From Deltaproteobacteria bacterium (GTDB taxonomy: Bacteria; Myxococcota_A; UBA9042; PHBI01), in contig WYBB01000120.1 of NCBI GenBank assembly GCA_011526585.1, forward strand, positions 1 to 37,414: a stretch of DNA of 37,414 bases, in the 5' to 3' direction. This document shows, piece by piece, positions 28,201-37,414 of the stretch. Under the pieces are notes generated by a model that was not told the DNA's origin, searched no databases, and worked only from the letters and a program-made list of their open reading frames with translations. Each line of letters opens with the position of its first letter. The stretch's first letter is position 1. The translations under genes were made by a program, and so were the position numbers.

Positions 28201-29648
28201 GGCGGCACCGCCAGGCGATTGGGACCGAGCACCTTCACCTCGACCTCCTTCTTCAAGTCGCCGAACGAGCTCGTCACCTCGAGGTGCACGATGCGGCCGC
28301 GCACCCAGTCCGCCCCGGGGATCCGGATGATCACCGGCAGGTCGTGATCGGCGAAGGGCTCGAGGTGCACCTCGGGCTGCGGCAGGGTGATGAAGCGCGC
28401 GTCGTCGGGGTGCGCGGGCGAGGCGGCGATGCGATAGGTCGCCGGCTGCCCCTGCTTGTTGACCACGTGCACGCGCACCTGGTTCACGACCGTGCCCTCG
28501 ACGATCGAAAACGGCGTGCCGGTGCGGAGCGGCTCGGCCTCGAACGGGTCGTTGGCCATGATCACCGCGGTCGCCACGACGAGGCCGAGCAGGCCCATGA
28601 ACGAATAGAAGTAGACGCGCGGCCGCCAGAAGCGGTGCTTGCCGGTCTCGACGGCGCGCAGCGAGTCGTAGCGGATGAGGCCGCGCGGGCGCTCGAGCTT
28701 CGTCATCACGTCGTCGCAGGCATCGATGCAGGCGGTGCAGCCGATGCACTCGAGCTGGTGGCCGTTGCGGATGTCGATCCCGGTCGGGCAGACCGCCACG
28801 CAGCGGAAGCAGTCGACGCAGTCGCCGAGCGCGGCGCCGGCGGCCTTGGCCCTGTCCTTTTCTTTGGCCTTGCCGCGCGGCTCGCCGCGGGCCTTGTCGT
28901 AGATCACGTTGAGCGTGTCCTGATCCTGCAAGGCCGACTGCAGGCGCCCGTAGGGACAGATCACGATGCAGAGCTGCTCTCGGAACCACCAGAAGTTGCC
29001 GTAGAAGATCAGCGTCAGCACCAGCGCCCAGATGAAGGTCCCCATGTGCGCGCCCGGCCCCTCGACGATCATCTGGCCGAGGCGGTCGGCCGAGGCGAAG
29101 TAGGCGAGGAAGACGTGCGCGATCGTCGTGGCCATCGCCAGATAGACCAGGTGTTTTCCGGTCTTGCGGAGGATCTTGTCGACGGTCCAGGGCGCGCTGG
29201 CCAGGCGCCGGCGCTCGGCCGCCTTGCCCTCGAAGAGGCGCTCGATCTTGCGGAAGACGCTCTCGAGGAAGACGGTCTGCGGGCAGGCGAAGCCGCACCA
29301 CACCCGCCCGAAGAGCGCGGCGGCCACGATCAGCGAGAAGCCGATGGCGGTGAAGATGAAGAAGGCGAGGTAGAAGTCCTGGGCGTTGAAGGTCGCACCG
29401 AAGAGGTAGAAGTGGCGGTTGCCGATGTCGATCCACACCGCCGGGTGGCCGCCGATCTCGATGAAGGGCAAGGCCACGTAGATCGCGATCAAGACGTAGT
29501 GGATGATCGGACGCCAGCGCGCCCAGCGCCCATGGACCTCGGCCGGATAGATCGTGCGCTTGCTGCCGTGCTCGTCGAGCATCGAGAGCTTGTCGAGCGT
29601 CGGGCCGCGCTCCTTGGGCGGTCCCTTGGACGGGTCGCGGTGCTCCAT
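28197..29648 (-). CDS. ccoG: Cytochrome c oxidase accessory protein CcoG (FixG/RdxA)
   Basis: A 483-residue membrane iron-sulfur protein. The N-terminal half has several membrane helices with WCGFACPQTVF, a polyferredoxin-type membrane motif. Two 4Fe-4S sites follow at about 277-315 (CVDCFRCVAVCPTG and CIGCTACIDACDD), followed by GLIRYDS, then another helix and an Ig-like C-terminal domain (about 370-483) that is standard for CcoG. CcoG reduces copper(II) for loading into the cbb3 active site. The ATG shares a base with the ccoP stop (TGATG), and the stop overlaps the next tiny gene. Full length and all clusters are present. Confidence 0.95.
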   Translation of the reverse strand: MEHRDPSKGPPKERGPTLDKLSMLDEHGSKRTIYPAEVHGRWARWRPIIHYVLIAIYVALPFIEIGGHPAVWIDIGNRHFYLFGATFNAQDFYLAFFIFTAIGFSLIVAAALFGRVWCGFACPQTVFLESVFRKIERLFEGKAAERRRLASAPWTVDKILRKTGKHLVYLAMATTIAHVFLAYFASADRLGQMIVEGPGAHMGTFIWALVLTLIFYGNFWWFREQLCIVICPYGRLQSALQDQDTLNVIYDKARGEPRGKAKEKDRAKAAGAALGDCVDCFRCVAVCPTGIDIRNGHQLECIGCTACIDACDDVMTKLERPRGLIRYDSLRAVETGKHRFWRPRVYFYSFMGLLGLVVATAVIMANDPFEAEPLRTGTPFSIVEGTVVNQVRVHVVNKQGQPATYRIAASPAHPDDARFITLPQPEVHLEPFADHDLPVIIRIPGADWVRGRIVHLEVTSSFGDLKKEVEVKVLGPNRLAVPP

Positions 29649-30244
29649 CAGATCCCTTCGCCCTCGTAGGGCTCACCCTGCTGGGGCTTGCCGGGCAGGT
29701 TGGTGTTGCGCACGCTCTGGATGAACGCGGTCAGCGCCTGCATCTCGCTGTCCTCGAGCACGAGGCGCCACTCCGGCATGCCGAGCTTCGGGTAGCCGCC
29801 GGCGATGGTCGTGTAGATCGACTTGATGTCGCCGCCGTGGATCCAGTAGCGATCGGTCAGGTTCGGCCCGTTGGCGGGCAGGCCCTCGGCCTTTTCACCA
29901 TGGCAACTGGCACAGCGCGCGGCGTAGATCGCCTTGCCCTTGTCGACCACCGCCGGGTCCTTGGCCATCACGAGGATCGCCTGCGGATCGACCGCGGCGG
30001 AGAACGCGTTGAGGTCGTACTCGCGTTGGGCCACGCCGTAGCGCTCGAAGCTCGAGGTGGCGCTGGGCAGGCTGTGCTCGGCCAGCCAGTAGAAGATGGC
30101 GAAGACGACGGTGATGGCGAAGGTCCAGAGCCACCAGCGCGGCAGCGCGTTGTCGTGCTCGTGGATGCCGTCGTAGACGTGCCCGGTGTCGTAGGGATCG
30201 GGCCGCTCGTCGGGTGAAGGACGCATGGGGTGCGCTGTGTTCAT
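29648..30244 (-). CDS. ccoP: cbb3-type cytochrome c oxidase subunit III, single-haem CcoP
   Basis: A 198-residue membrane-anchored cytochrome c. The N-terminus YDTGHVYDGIHEHDNALPRW is typical of CcoP/FixP, then one helix (about 36-56). A c-type haem site is at C111-A-S-C114-H115, and Met156 in KLGMPEW is the likely sixth ligand. Classical CcoP is about 290-310 residues with two haem domains; this protein has only one, so electrons would pass through a shorter chain. No frameshift or remnant of the second domain is present. Start and stop overlap ccoQ (ATGA) and ccoG (TGATG). It transfers electrons from the bc1 complex or soluble cytochrome to CcoNO. Confidence 0.9.
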   Translation of the reverse strand: MNTAHPMRPSPDERPDPYDTGHVYDGIHEHDNALPRWWLWTFAITVVFAIFYWLAEHSLPSATSSFERYGVAQREYDLNAFSAAVDPQAILVMAKDPAVVDKGKAIYAARCASCHGEKAEGLPANGPNLTDRYWIHGGDIKSIYTTIAGGYPKLGMPEWRLVLEDSEMQALTAFIQSVRNTNLPGKPQQGEPYEGEGI

Positions 30245-30447
30245 CGGGTCGTCTCCGGATCCTGGGCGTGCGAGGTGGTCGTGGTGTCGTCGGCCAGCGG
30301 CAGCGCCGCCAGCGCGCGCATCGCGGTGTCGTCGCGCTTCTTGAGCAGCACGCGCAGCACCACGACGACGAAGGTCGTCAGGAAGAGCAGGAAGGCGAAG
30401 AGCGGCAAGGAGAGGAGATCGGTCGAAGAGAGGGTCTCACGCAGCAT
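30241..30447 (-). CDS. ccoQ: cbb3 oxidase small subunit CcoQ-like
   Basis: A 68-residue single-helix membrane protein (LPLFAFLLFLTTFVVVVLRV) followed by KKRDD and a polar Thr-rich tail with the word RALAALPLADD. CcoQ stabilises the CcoNOP complex in other bacteria. It was identified by position (between ccoNO and ccoP), size and topology rather than sequence. GAGGAGG lies about 7 nt before the ATG, overlapping the ccoNO stop region, and its stop overlaps the ccoP start (ATGA). The tail motif recurs in the ccoS-like gene of this operon. Confidence 0.75.
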   Translation of the reverse strand: MLRETLSSTDLLSLPLFAFLLFLTTFVVVVLRVLLKKRDDTAMRALAALPLADDTTTTSHAQDPETTR

Positions 30448-30459
30448 CGTCGTTCCTCC

Positions 30460-32904
30460 TCACTGGTTCAGCGCCGGTGCGCCCGGCAGCGACGGTCCTT
30501 CGGAGATCGAGCTGCCCTTGGCCATGATCTCGCCGAGGGGGTCGAGCGGCTGGTTGCCGAGCCGCATGAGGTAGCCGATCACCGCGGTGAGCTCGCTGTC
30601 CCATGGGAGGTCGATGCCCATCTGGGCGAGCTCCTTTTGGATGAGCGTGCCCTGGATCTCGACCAGGCGGCTGGCGTTGGCGATGTGCGTCGCGGTGTAG
30701 GGCACGCCGAGCTGCTTGAGCGCGCGCATCTTGAGCGCGGTGTCGTCGACGTCGATGCGCGCGGTCTCGAGGAAGGCGTAGGACGGCATGACCGAGCCCT
30801 TCGAGGTCTCGTTCGGGTCGATCATGTGCGTGTAGTGCCAGCTCACGGTGCGGCCGGCGTGCGTGCCCTCGCGCGCGAGGTCGGGCCCGGTGCGCTTGGA
30901 GCCCCACTGGAACGGGCGATCGTAGCGCGACTCGCCGGCGACGGACGGCGGTCCGTAGCGCAGACGCTCCCAGACGAAGGGGCGGATCTGCTGCGAGTGG
31001 CAGGTGTAGCAGCCCTCGCGCACGTAGATGTCGCGGCCCTGCAGCTCGAGCGGCGTGTACGGCGTCTGCAGCTCGCCGGTCGAGGCCTCGTGCGTGAGCG
31101 GCACCGCCTTGTCGATCGTCAGGGTCGGCACCAGCTCGGCGATGCCGCCGATGAGGATGGCGACGGTGACGAGGATCGTCATCACCAGCGGGCGCCCCTC
31201 GAGCGTGCGGTGCACCGTCTCGCCGCCGAGGCGCGGGTCCTTCCTGCCCATCAGCAGGAGCCCGACGATGAAGATGAAGACGAGGAAGCCGAGCGCGATG
31301 GCGGCGCCGATGATGTCGGTGACGAAGTAGGCGCCGGCGACGAGCAGCGCGATGTAGGTGAGCGCCAGCGGCGGCGCGAAGACGATGCGCCACCACGGCA
31401 CGACCGGGCCGGGCGCGCGCACGACCTCGGTCGCGGTCACGGTGACGTCGACCGCCTTGCCCTGGCGCATCGTCTTGACGACGTTCCAGATCAGCACGAA
31501 CCAGCCGGCGAGGTAGAGGGTGCCGCCGACGGCGCGCATCACGTACATCGGCCAGATGGTGCGGGTGGTCTCGAGGAAGTCGTAGGTGAGGCGGCCGGTG
31601 TCGCTGGTGGCGCGCCACATGAGGCCTTGCGAGATCCCGGAGATCCACATCGCGACCGCGTAGAGGAGGATCCCCAGGGTCGCCAGCCAGAAGTGGGCGT
31701 CGGCGGCGCGCTTCGAGTAGAGCTGCGTGCCGAAGAGGCGCGGCACGAGCCAGTAGACCAGGCCGGCGGCCATGAGCCCGTTCCAGCCGAGGGCGCCGGT
31801 GTGCACGTGGCCGATGATCCAGTCGGTGTAGTGGCCGAGCGCCGAGACCGACTTGATCGAGAGCAGCGGGCCCTCGAAGGTGGCCATGCCGTAGAAGGTC
31901 ACGCCGGCGGCGAAGAACTTGATGACCGGATCGGTCTTGAGGAGATGCCAGGCGCCGCGCAGGGTGAGGAGACCGTTGACCATGCCGCCCCAGGACGGGG
32001 CCCAGAGCATGAGCGAGAAGATCATGCCGAGCGACTGCGCCCAGTCCGGCAGCGAGGTGTAGAGGAGGTGGTGCGGGCCGGCCCAGATATAGAGGAAGAC
32101 CAGCGCCCAGAAGTGGATGATCGAGAGGCGGTACGAGTAGACGGGGCGGTTGGCCGCCTTCGGCAGGAAGTAATACATGATGCCGAGGATCGGCGTGGTC
32201 AGGAAGAAGGCGACGGCGTTGTGGCCGTACCACCACTGCACGAGCGCGTCCTGGGCGCCGGCGTAGATCGAGTACGACTTGACCCCGGCCATCACCGGCA
32301 GGGCGAGGTTGTTGACGATATAGAGGACCGCGACGGTGACGATGGTCGCGATGTAGAACCAGAGCGCCACATAGAGGTGCTTCTCGCGGCGCTTGGCGAG
32401 CATGTAGAAGAAGTTGATGGCGAAGGCGACCCAGACCAGGGTGACGGCGATGTCGATCGGCCACTCGAGCTCGGCGTATTCCTTCGACTGCGTCATGCCG
32501 AGCGGCAAGGTGATGGCGGCGGCGACGATGATGAGCTGCCACCCCCAGAAGTGGATCTTCGAGAGCAGGTCGTGCGAGCGGGCCTTGGTCAGGCGCTGCG
32601 TCGAGTAGTAGATGCCGGCGAACATCATGTTGCCGACGAAGGCGAAGATGACCGCGTTGGTGTGCAGCGGGCGGATGCGCCCGAAGGTCAGCCACGAGGT
32701 GGCGTTGAGCTCGGGGAAGGCGAGCTGCAGCGCGGCGAGCAGGCCGACCAGCATGCCGACCGCGGCCCACACCACGGTGGCGAGGATGAACCAGCGCGTG
32801 GTCTTGTCGTCGTAGGTGACCTCGACCTCGCGCGTGAGGACCTCGGAGGGGGCCGAGGCCGCTGGCCCGGTCGAGGGTTCGAAGGTGTCGGTGGCGGTGC
32901 TCAT
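30460..32904 (-). CDS. ccoNO: Fused cbb3-type oxidase subunits I and II (CcoN-CcoO)
   Basis: An 814-residue fusion. The CcoN part (about 1-490) has 12 or so helices with haem b ligand H81 (RPLHTNAVIF), YGHNAVAFFL near 226, GPHHLLYT near 278 and GHVHTGALGWNG near 364, the His residues for haem and CuB. A linker with two further hydrophobic helices (about 515-565) joins it to CcoO (about 580-814), whose haem c site is C632-Y-T-C635-H636 (CYTCHSQQIRPF), with MPSYAFL supplying the Met ligand. It reduces oxygen at low concentration and pumps protons. Fused CcoNO proteins are known in some phyla. ATG overlaps the ccoS stop (ATGA). Confidence 0.96.
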   Translation of the reverse strand: MSTATDTFEPSTGPAASAPSEVLTREVEVTYDDKTTRWFILATVVWAAVGMLVGLLAALQLAFPELNATSWLTFGRIRPLHTNAVIFAFVGNMMFAGIYYSTQRLTKARSHDLLSKIHFWGWQLIIVAAAITLPLGMTQSKEYAELEWPIDIAVTLVWVAFAINFFYMLAKRREKHLYVALWFYIATIVTVAVLYIVNNLALPVMAGVKSYSIYAGAQDALVQWWYGHNAVAFFLTTPILGIMYYFLPKAANRPVYSYRLSIIHFWALVFLYIWAGPHHLLYTSLPDWAQSLGMIFSLMLWAPSWGGMVNGLLTLRGAWHLLKTDPVIKFFAAGVTFYGMATFEGPLLSIKSVSALGHYTDWIIGHVHTGALGWNGLMAAGLVYWLVPRLFGTQLYSKRAADAHFWLATLGILLYAVAMWISGISQGLMWRATSDTGRLTYDFLETTRTIWPMYVMRAVGGTLYLAGWFVLIWNVVKTMRQGKAVDVTVTATEVVRAPGPVVPWWRIVFAPPLALTYIALLVAGAYFVTDIIGAAIALGFLVFIFIVGLLLMGRKDPRLGGETVHRTLEGRPLVMTILVTVAILIGGIAELVPTLTIDKAVPLTHEASTGELQTPYTPLELQGRDIYVREGCYTCHSQQIRPFVWERLRYGPPSVAGESRYDRPFQWGSKRTGPDLAREGTHAGRTVSWHYTHMIDPNETSKGSVMPSYAFLETARIDVDDTALKMRALKQLGVPYTATHIANASRLVEIQGTLIQKELAQMGIDLPWDSELTAVIGYLMRLGNQPLDPLGEIMAKGSSISEGPSLPGAPALNQ

Positions 32905-33077
32905 CGGTGATGACCCTTTGTGGTCGGCAGGGCGGGGCGGGCGTCGTCCTCGAGCGGCAGGAGCGCGAGGCGATCGGTGTGCTCGCTGGTCTTGTGGCGA
33001 TGGCTCCAGACGAAGAGCACGACGCCGAGCGAGGCGAGCACGAGGCTGACGAAGAGCGTCAGGTAGACGGCATCCAA
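32901..33077 (-). CDS. ccoS: CcoS-like cbb3 oxidase maturation protein
   Basis: A 58-residue single-helix protein beginning at TTG inside the end of ccoI and ending at a TGA that overlaps the ccoNO start (ATGA). The helix (VYLTLFVSLVLASLGVVLFV) is followed by a His/Lys-rich stretch (WSHRHKTSEHTDR) and LALLPLEDD. CcoS typically lies after ccoI and is needed to insert haem and CuB into CcoN. Gene position, size and topology fit, though the usual FDD motif is not exact. The 19-nt overlap with ccoI and the tight downstream overlap support translation. The TTG start is inferred as the only option. Confidence 0.72.
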   Translation of the reverse strand: MDAVYLTLFVSLVLASLGVVLFVWSHRHKTSEHTDRLALLPLEDDARPALPTTKGHHR

Positions 33078-35455
33078 AGCGGGTCTCCGGCAGGGGTGAC
33101 GGGGGTCGGGAGCGGGCGAGGGCGTTGCGCTGCGAAGGTCAGCGCGATGACGAGGACGGAGGAGATCGGCATGGCGACGGCGGCGACGAGCGGCGAGAGC
33201 CAGCCGGCGACCCCGGCGGCGAGCGCGAGCGCGTTGTAGACGCCGGCGATGATGGCGTTGTTGAGGGTCACGCGGTGGGTGCGGCGCGCGACGGTGACGA
33301 GCTCGGCCAGGGGGCCGACGCGCTCGCCGAGCAGCACGAAGTCGGCGCGCGCGGGCAGGATGGGGCGGTCGAGCGCGGGGGTGCCGGCGATGGCGGCGGC
33401 GTCGAAGGCGAGGGCGTCGTTGATGCCGTCGCCGAGCACGAGGGTCTGGCGGGCGCCGAGCGAGCGCACGAGCGCGGCCTTGTCGGCGGGCGAGCATCCG
33501 GCGTGGGTGTGCTCGGGCAGGATCTGCAGGCGGCGTGCGATGGCGGCGACGCTCGCGGGGGAGTCGCCCGAGGCGATGTGCACGGTGAGGCCGGCGTCGT
33601 GCAGGCGTCGGACCTCGGCGGCGGCGTCGGGGCGGAGCGTCTCGGTGAAGGACAGGCGCGCGCGCTCGACGCCGGCGACGCGGAATACGAGGTCCTTGCC
33701 GTCGCCTTCGAGGGCGGTGTCGTCGTCGGTGAAGGCGAGGCCGCGCCCGGCGATCTCGACGACGTCGCGCGACGGATCGAGGTGAACCGACGGGAGCATC
33801 GCTGAAATCGCCCGCGACTTCGGGTGGTTGGAGCGCATGCTCAGCTGCGCGAGCGCGGCGCGGGCGGCGGGATCGAGCGCGGCGAGGGCCTCGGGGTTGG
33901 CGAGTCGAGGCTCGGTGAGCGTGAGGGTGCCGGTCTTGTCGAAGACGACGTGGCGGATGTGGCGCGCGCGGTCGAGGAGGCCGGGCTGGCGCGGCAGGAG
34001 CGCGCTCTTGCGCAGCGCCAGGTGTGCGAGCTCGTAGGCGAGCGGGGTCGCGAGGCCGATGGCGCAGGGGCAGGTGACGACGAGCACGGCGGTGGCGTGG
34101 CGGAGCGCGGCGTAGGGATCGTCGTGCCACCAGACGAGCGCGGTCAGCCCGGCGAAGGCGAGCACCGTGAGGACCCAGCCGAGCGCGAGGTGGTGCCAGA
34201 AGCGATCGCCCGGAGTGCGCGCGGCGGGGTCGGCGCTCGGATCGCGGGCGGCGCTCTGGGCGAGGAGCTCGTGCAGGGCCGAAGCGGAGAAGCGCTCGCG
34301 CGCGATGAAGACGCGGGCGCGCGCGCCGACGAGGTGCGCGCCGGCCGGGATGGTGGCGCCTGCCGTGAAGGGGCGCGGATCGGACTCGCCGGTGATCCAG
34401 GCGAGGTGGAGCTCGGCCGGATCGGCGTCGTCGGGCAGGGTGGCGGCGACCGGGATCAGCTCGCCGGCAGAGGCGAGGAAGCGGTCGCCGGCGGCGAGCG
34501 TGGCGAGCGGCGCGAGGGTGACACGGCCGGCGTCGTCGACGAGCTTGACGCGGGCGCCTTCGAGGCCGTCGTCTTCGAGCAGGAGGCGGCGGCCGCGGTC
34601 GAGGAAGCGGCGCTGCACCCAGCGGCCGAGCAGCATGAGCGCGAGGAAGACCTCGAGCGTGTCGAAGTAGGCGAGGTCGGGGCGGCCGGTGAAGAAGAGG
34701 GCGAGCGAGCCGAGGTAGGCCAGCGCGACGCCGAGGGCGATCGGCACGTCGAGGTGGAGCGCGCGATGGCGGATGGCCGAGAGCGCGCCACGGAAGAAGA
34801 CCGGACCGGCGACGAGCACGGCGAGGGTGGCGAGGGCGAGGTTGACCCAGCCGAAGAGGGTGTGAAGGCCGTCGGGGTCGGCGGGGTCGAGGCCGAGGTA
34901 GGTGGAGAGCGACAGCGCCATGCCGTTCATGGCGATGGCGACGGTGATGCCGAGGCGCAGGCCGAGGCCGTCGCTCGGGGCGCGGGCCGTGCGGCGCGGG
35001 GGGCCGGTGCGGTAGCCGATGCGCGCGAGGTCGGCGAGGTAGGTCTCGAGGGGGAAGCGCTCGGGATCGAAGGTGAGGGTCAGGCGGCCGAGACCGGGGT
35101 TGATGGCGATGTGGAAGGCGCCGGGGTGGCGCTCGAAAAGGGCGCGCAAGAGCCAGATGCAGGCGGCGCAGTGCAGGCCCTGCACGTCGAGGGAGAGCGC
35201 GAGGCGGTGCGGGTCGGGGGCCTGGGCGCGGGCGTCGGACAGGAGCGGCGCGAGCCAGTGCAGGTCGGGTGGTGCGTCGGCGCCGGGGGTGCCGGTGCCG
35301 GAGGTGAGCTCGTAGTAGCGGTCGAGGCCGTGTTCGGCGACCAGCGCGCGCGCGGCGCGGCAGCCGCCGCAACAGAAGGCGTCGGCGGGAGCCTCGGCGG
35401 TGCGCGGAAGCGGGGCGCGGCAATGGGCACAGTGATGGGCTGTTCGAACCGACAC
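33059..35455 (-). CDS. ccoI: Copper-translocating P-type ATPase of cbb3 assembly (CcoI/FixI)
   Basis: A 798-residue P1B-type ATPase. The N-terminal metal-binding segment has C9-x2-C12 and C28-C29-x2-C32 (CCGGC), as in the ATPase-cat_bd domain, then an HMA domain with C96-A-A-C99 (GLHCAACIWLL). Motifs include TGES, the transmembrane C462-P-C464, phosphorylation site D506-KTGTLT and GDGINDALA. In cbb3 operons this protein exports copper needed for CuB assembly. The GTG start was chosen because it heads the Cys-rich domain; longer in-frame starts give an Arg/Pro-rich unlikely N-terminus. The ribosome site is weak. It opens the operon, and its end overlaps ccoS. Confidence 0.93.
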   Translation of the reverse strand: MSVRTAHHCAHCRAPLPRTAEAPADAFCCGGCRAARALVAEHGLDRYYELTSGTGTPGADAPPDLHWLAPLLSDARAQAPDPHRLALSLDVQGLHCAACIWLLRALFERHPGAFHIAINPGLGRLTLTFDPERFPLETYLADLARIGYRTGPPRRTARAPSDGLGLRLGITVAIAMNGMALSLSTYLGLDPADPDGLHTLFGWVNLALATLAVLVAGPVFFRGALSAIRHRALHLDVPIALGVALAYLGSLALFFTGRPDLAYFDTLEVFLALMLLGRWVQRRFLDRGRRLLLEDDGLEGARVKLVDDAGRVTLAPLATLAAGDRFLASAGELIPVAATLPDDADPAELHLAWITGESDPRPFTAGATIPAGAHLVGARARVFIARERFSASALHELLAQSAARDPSADPAARTPGDRFWHHLALGWVLTVLAFAGLTALVWWHDDPYAALRHATAVLVVTCPCAIGLATPLAYELAHLALRKSALLPRQPGLLDRARHIRHVVFDKTGTLTLTEPRLANPEALAALDPAARAALAQLSMRSNHPKSRAISAMLPSVHLDPSRDVVEIAGRGLAFTDDDTALEGDGKDLVFRVAGVERARLSFTETLRPDAAAEVRRLHDAGLTVHIASGDSPASVAAIARRLQILPEHTHAGCSPADKAALVRSLGARQTLVLGDGINDALAFDAAAIAGTPALDRPILPARADFVLLGERVGPLAELVTVARRTHRVTLNNAIIAGVYNALALAAGVAGWLSPLVAAVAMPISSVLVIALTFAAQRPRPLPTPVTPAGDPLWMPST

Positions 35456-35470
35456 GGCGCCCCGCGCGGT

Positions 35471-35485
35471 GCACGGGCCGTGCCG
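35471..35485 (-). promoter_or_regulatory. Possible sigma-54 (-24/-12) site before the cbb3 operon
   Basis: Read on the minus strand, CGGCACGGCCCGTGC matches GGCACG-N4-TTGC at all but two positions, with GG and GC in the required 12-bp register. It would place the transcript start only about 5 nt before the ccoI GTG, which is a weakness. A neighbouring sigma-54 activator gene raises the prior, but GC-rich sequence produces chance matches. Confidence 0.25.
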
Positions 35486-35591
35486 CGCATGACGGGGGTC
35501 AAGGGGGACGGCGGGTCGCGGCCCGGAATGCCGCAGCGAGGCGCGTCGTGCGGGGTTGCACGGGGGCGTGCGCGGTCGGCGCGCGAGGGGG

Positions 35592-35606
35592 TGGCTCCGA
35601 GGGTGC
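35592..35606 (+). promoter_or_regulatory. Possible sigma-54 (-24/-12) site before the NtrC-type regulator
   Basis: TGGCTCCGAGGGTGC has TGGC and TGC in the sigma-54 register (TGGCAC-N5-TTGC consensus). It would start a transcript about 115 nt before the regulator gene. The match is partial and could be accidental in GC-rich DNA. Confidence 0.22.
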
Positions 35607-35733
35607 GCGAACCGACACCTCGCGCGTGTGACAATGCACACCAACGCCCCCGCCTCCAGGTTTGGCGCTGATATCCGCCGGTGAAGGCGGGCAGGTGCAG
35701 GCGTATTCCGCTTGTGCGATGCTGCGCGCCGCG

Positions 35734-37131
<1,398 letters not shown>

Positions 37132-37148
37132 CGGAGCGCGGCTTTGGC

Positions 37149-37414
37149 TCAGGGCGTCGAGAACACGAGCAGCACGTCGCTGACGGCGCGGTCGCCGGTG
37201 TGGGTGACGCCGTCGCCGTCGGAAGGGAAATTGACCAGACCGGTAAGTGACTGGTCGGCGATCCACATCGCGGTCGAGCCGCCGCCGTCGAGGTTGAAGC
37301 CGTCGACGGCGCCGAGGTTGACGAGGTGCTGGGCGAGCGCGTCCATGGTCATGCCGACGCCGGCCGGGCCGCGGCCGTCGACGGTGACGAGCAGGAGGTG
37401 GCCGCCGGCGGTGA
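37149..37414 (-). CDS. C-terminal part of a phosphodiester glycosidase-type protein (cut by window end)
   Basis: The last 88 residues of a NAGPA/phosphodiester glycosidase-type domain, continuing past the right edge. Visible signatures are LLLVTVDGRG, the helix TMDALAQHLVNLGAVDGFNL and the hallmark DGGGSTAMW, followed by DRAVSDVLLVFS at the end of the domain. Homologues (YngK, exopolysaccharide-associated proteins) hydrolyse phosphodiester-linked sugars and are usually exported. Signal peptide and N-terminal half are out of view. The stop is 17 nt from the convergent regulator gene. Confidence 0.85.
   Translation of the reverse strand, partial: TAGGHLLLVTVDGRGPAGVGMTMDALAQHLVNLGAVDGFNLDGGGSTAMWIADQSLTGLVNFPSDGDGVTHTGDRAVSDVLLVFSTP

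Noticed and set aside
30214..32910. 898-residue plus-strand frame
   Set aside because: Antisense of ccoNO; no motif or ribosome site.
33824..35671. 615-residue plus-strand frame
   Set aside because: Antisense of ccoI.
35456..35733. FNR/Anr box for the cbb3 operon
   Set aside because: No TTGAT-N4-ATCAA-like palindrome found in the intergenic sequence.

Overview
This is high-GC chromosomal DNA with dense, mostly strand-clustered genes, strong G/C third-position bias and several operons with 1-4 nt overlaps. The gene content points to a deltaproteobacterial, Myxococcota-like lineage. Evidence is very large Cys-rich lipoproteins with MopE-type metal-binding motifs and FG-GAP repeats, a eukaryote-type Ser/Thr kinase fused to a beta-helix, TPR/PEGA proteins, LolA and LolC/E-like proteins of a Gram-negative envelope, an NtrC-type regulator, and a cbb3 oxidase operon with fused CcoN-CcoO. 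No rRNA, tRNA, CRISPR array, transposase or phage gene was seen. Taxonomy is inferred from content only.

Left end (1-6.6 kb, minus strand): a two-gene operon encodes a 197-residue protein built almost entirely of a 24/25-residue tandem repeat (core NHGLKVRTAVKAG) and, 24 nt downstream, a TPR protein. I recognise no function for the repeat protein; it is the most novel-looking locus here. Upstream of it lies a 1531-residue Cys-rich lipoprotein whose FG-GAP section has clearly lower GC than the rest of the gene.

Middle (6.8-27.4 kb): POT-family peptide transporter; a small MNT-like nucleotidyltransferase pair; rimO and lolA in one operon; an uncharacterised two-gene unit; a second large lipoprotein; then a plus-strand run of a LolC/E-like permease, a RodZ-like HTH membrane protein, mgtE, recO and a Ser/Thr kinase. 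These are followed by nth, a DUF2332 protein, a small lipoprotein, a decayed gene, a second nucleotidyltransferase pair, an NAD(P)-binding protein and a periplasmic TPR-PEGA protein. Both nucleotidyltransferase pairs start at a GTG exactly 6 nt after an extended -10 (TGCTAGACT and TGCTATACT), which suggests leaderless transcripts. Two intergenic elements with terminal inverted repeats and a central GTAC-type palindrome (about 14.6 and 21.6 kb) look like one short repeat family; a separate palindrome sits at 12.78 kb.

Right end (27.4-37.4 kb): a minus-strand cbb3 oxidase operon in the order ccoI, ccoS, ccoNO (fusion), ccoQ, ccoP (single haem), ccoG, a 25-codon membrane-peptide gene, and a SafE/DsbD-like membrane protein, nearly all with overlapping stop/start codons. 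It makes the terminal oxidase, loads its copper and assembles it. A divergent NtrC-family response regulator follows, then the 3' end of a phosphodiester glycosidase-type gene that leaves the window.
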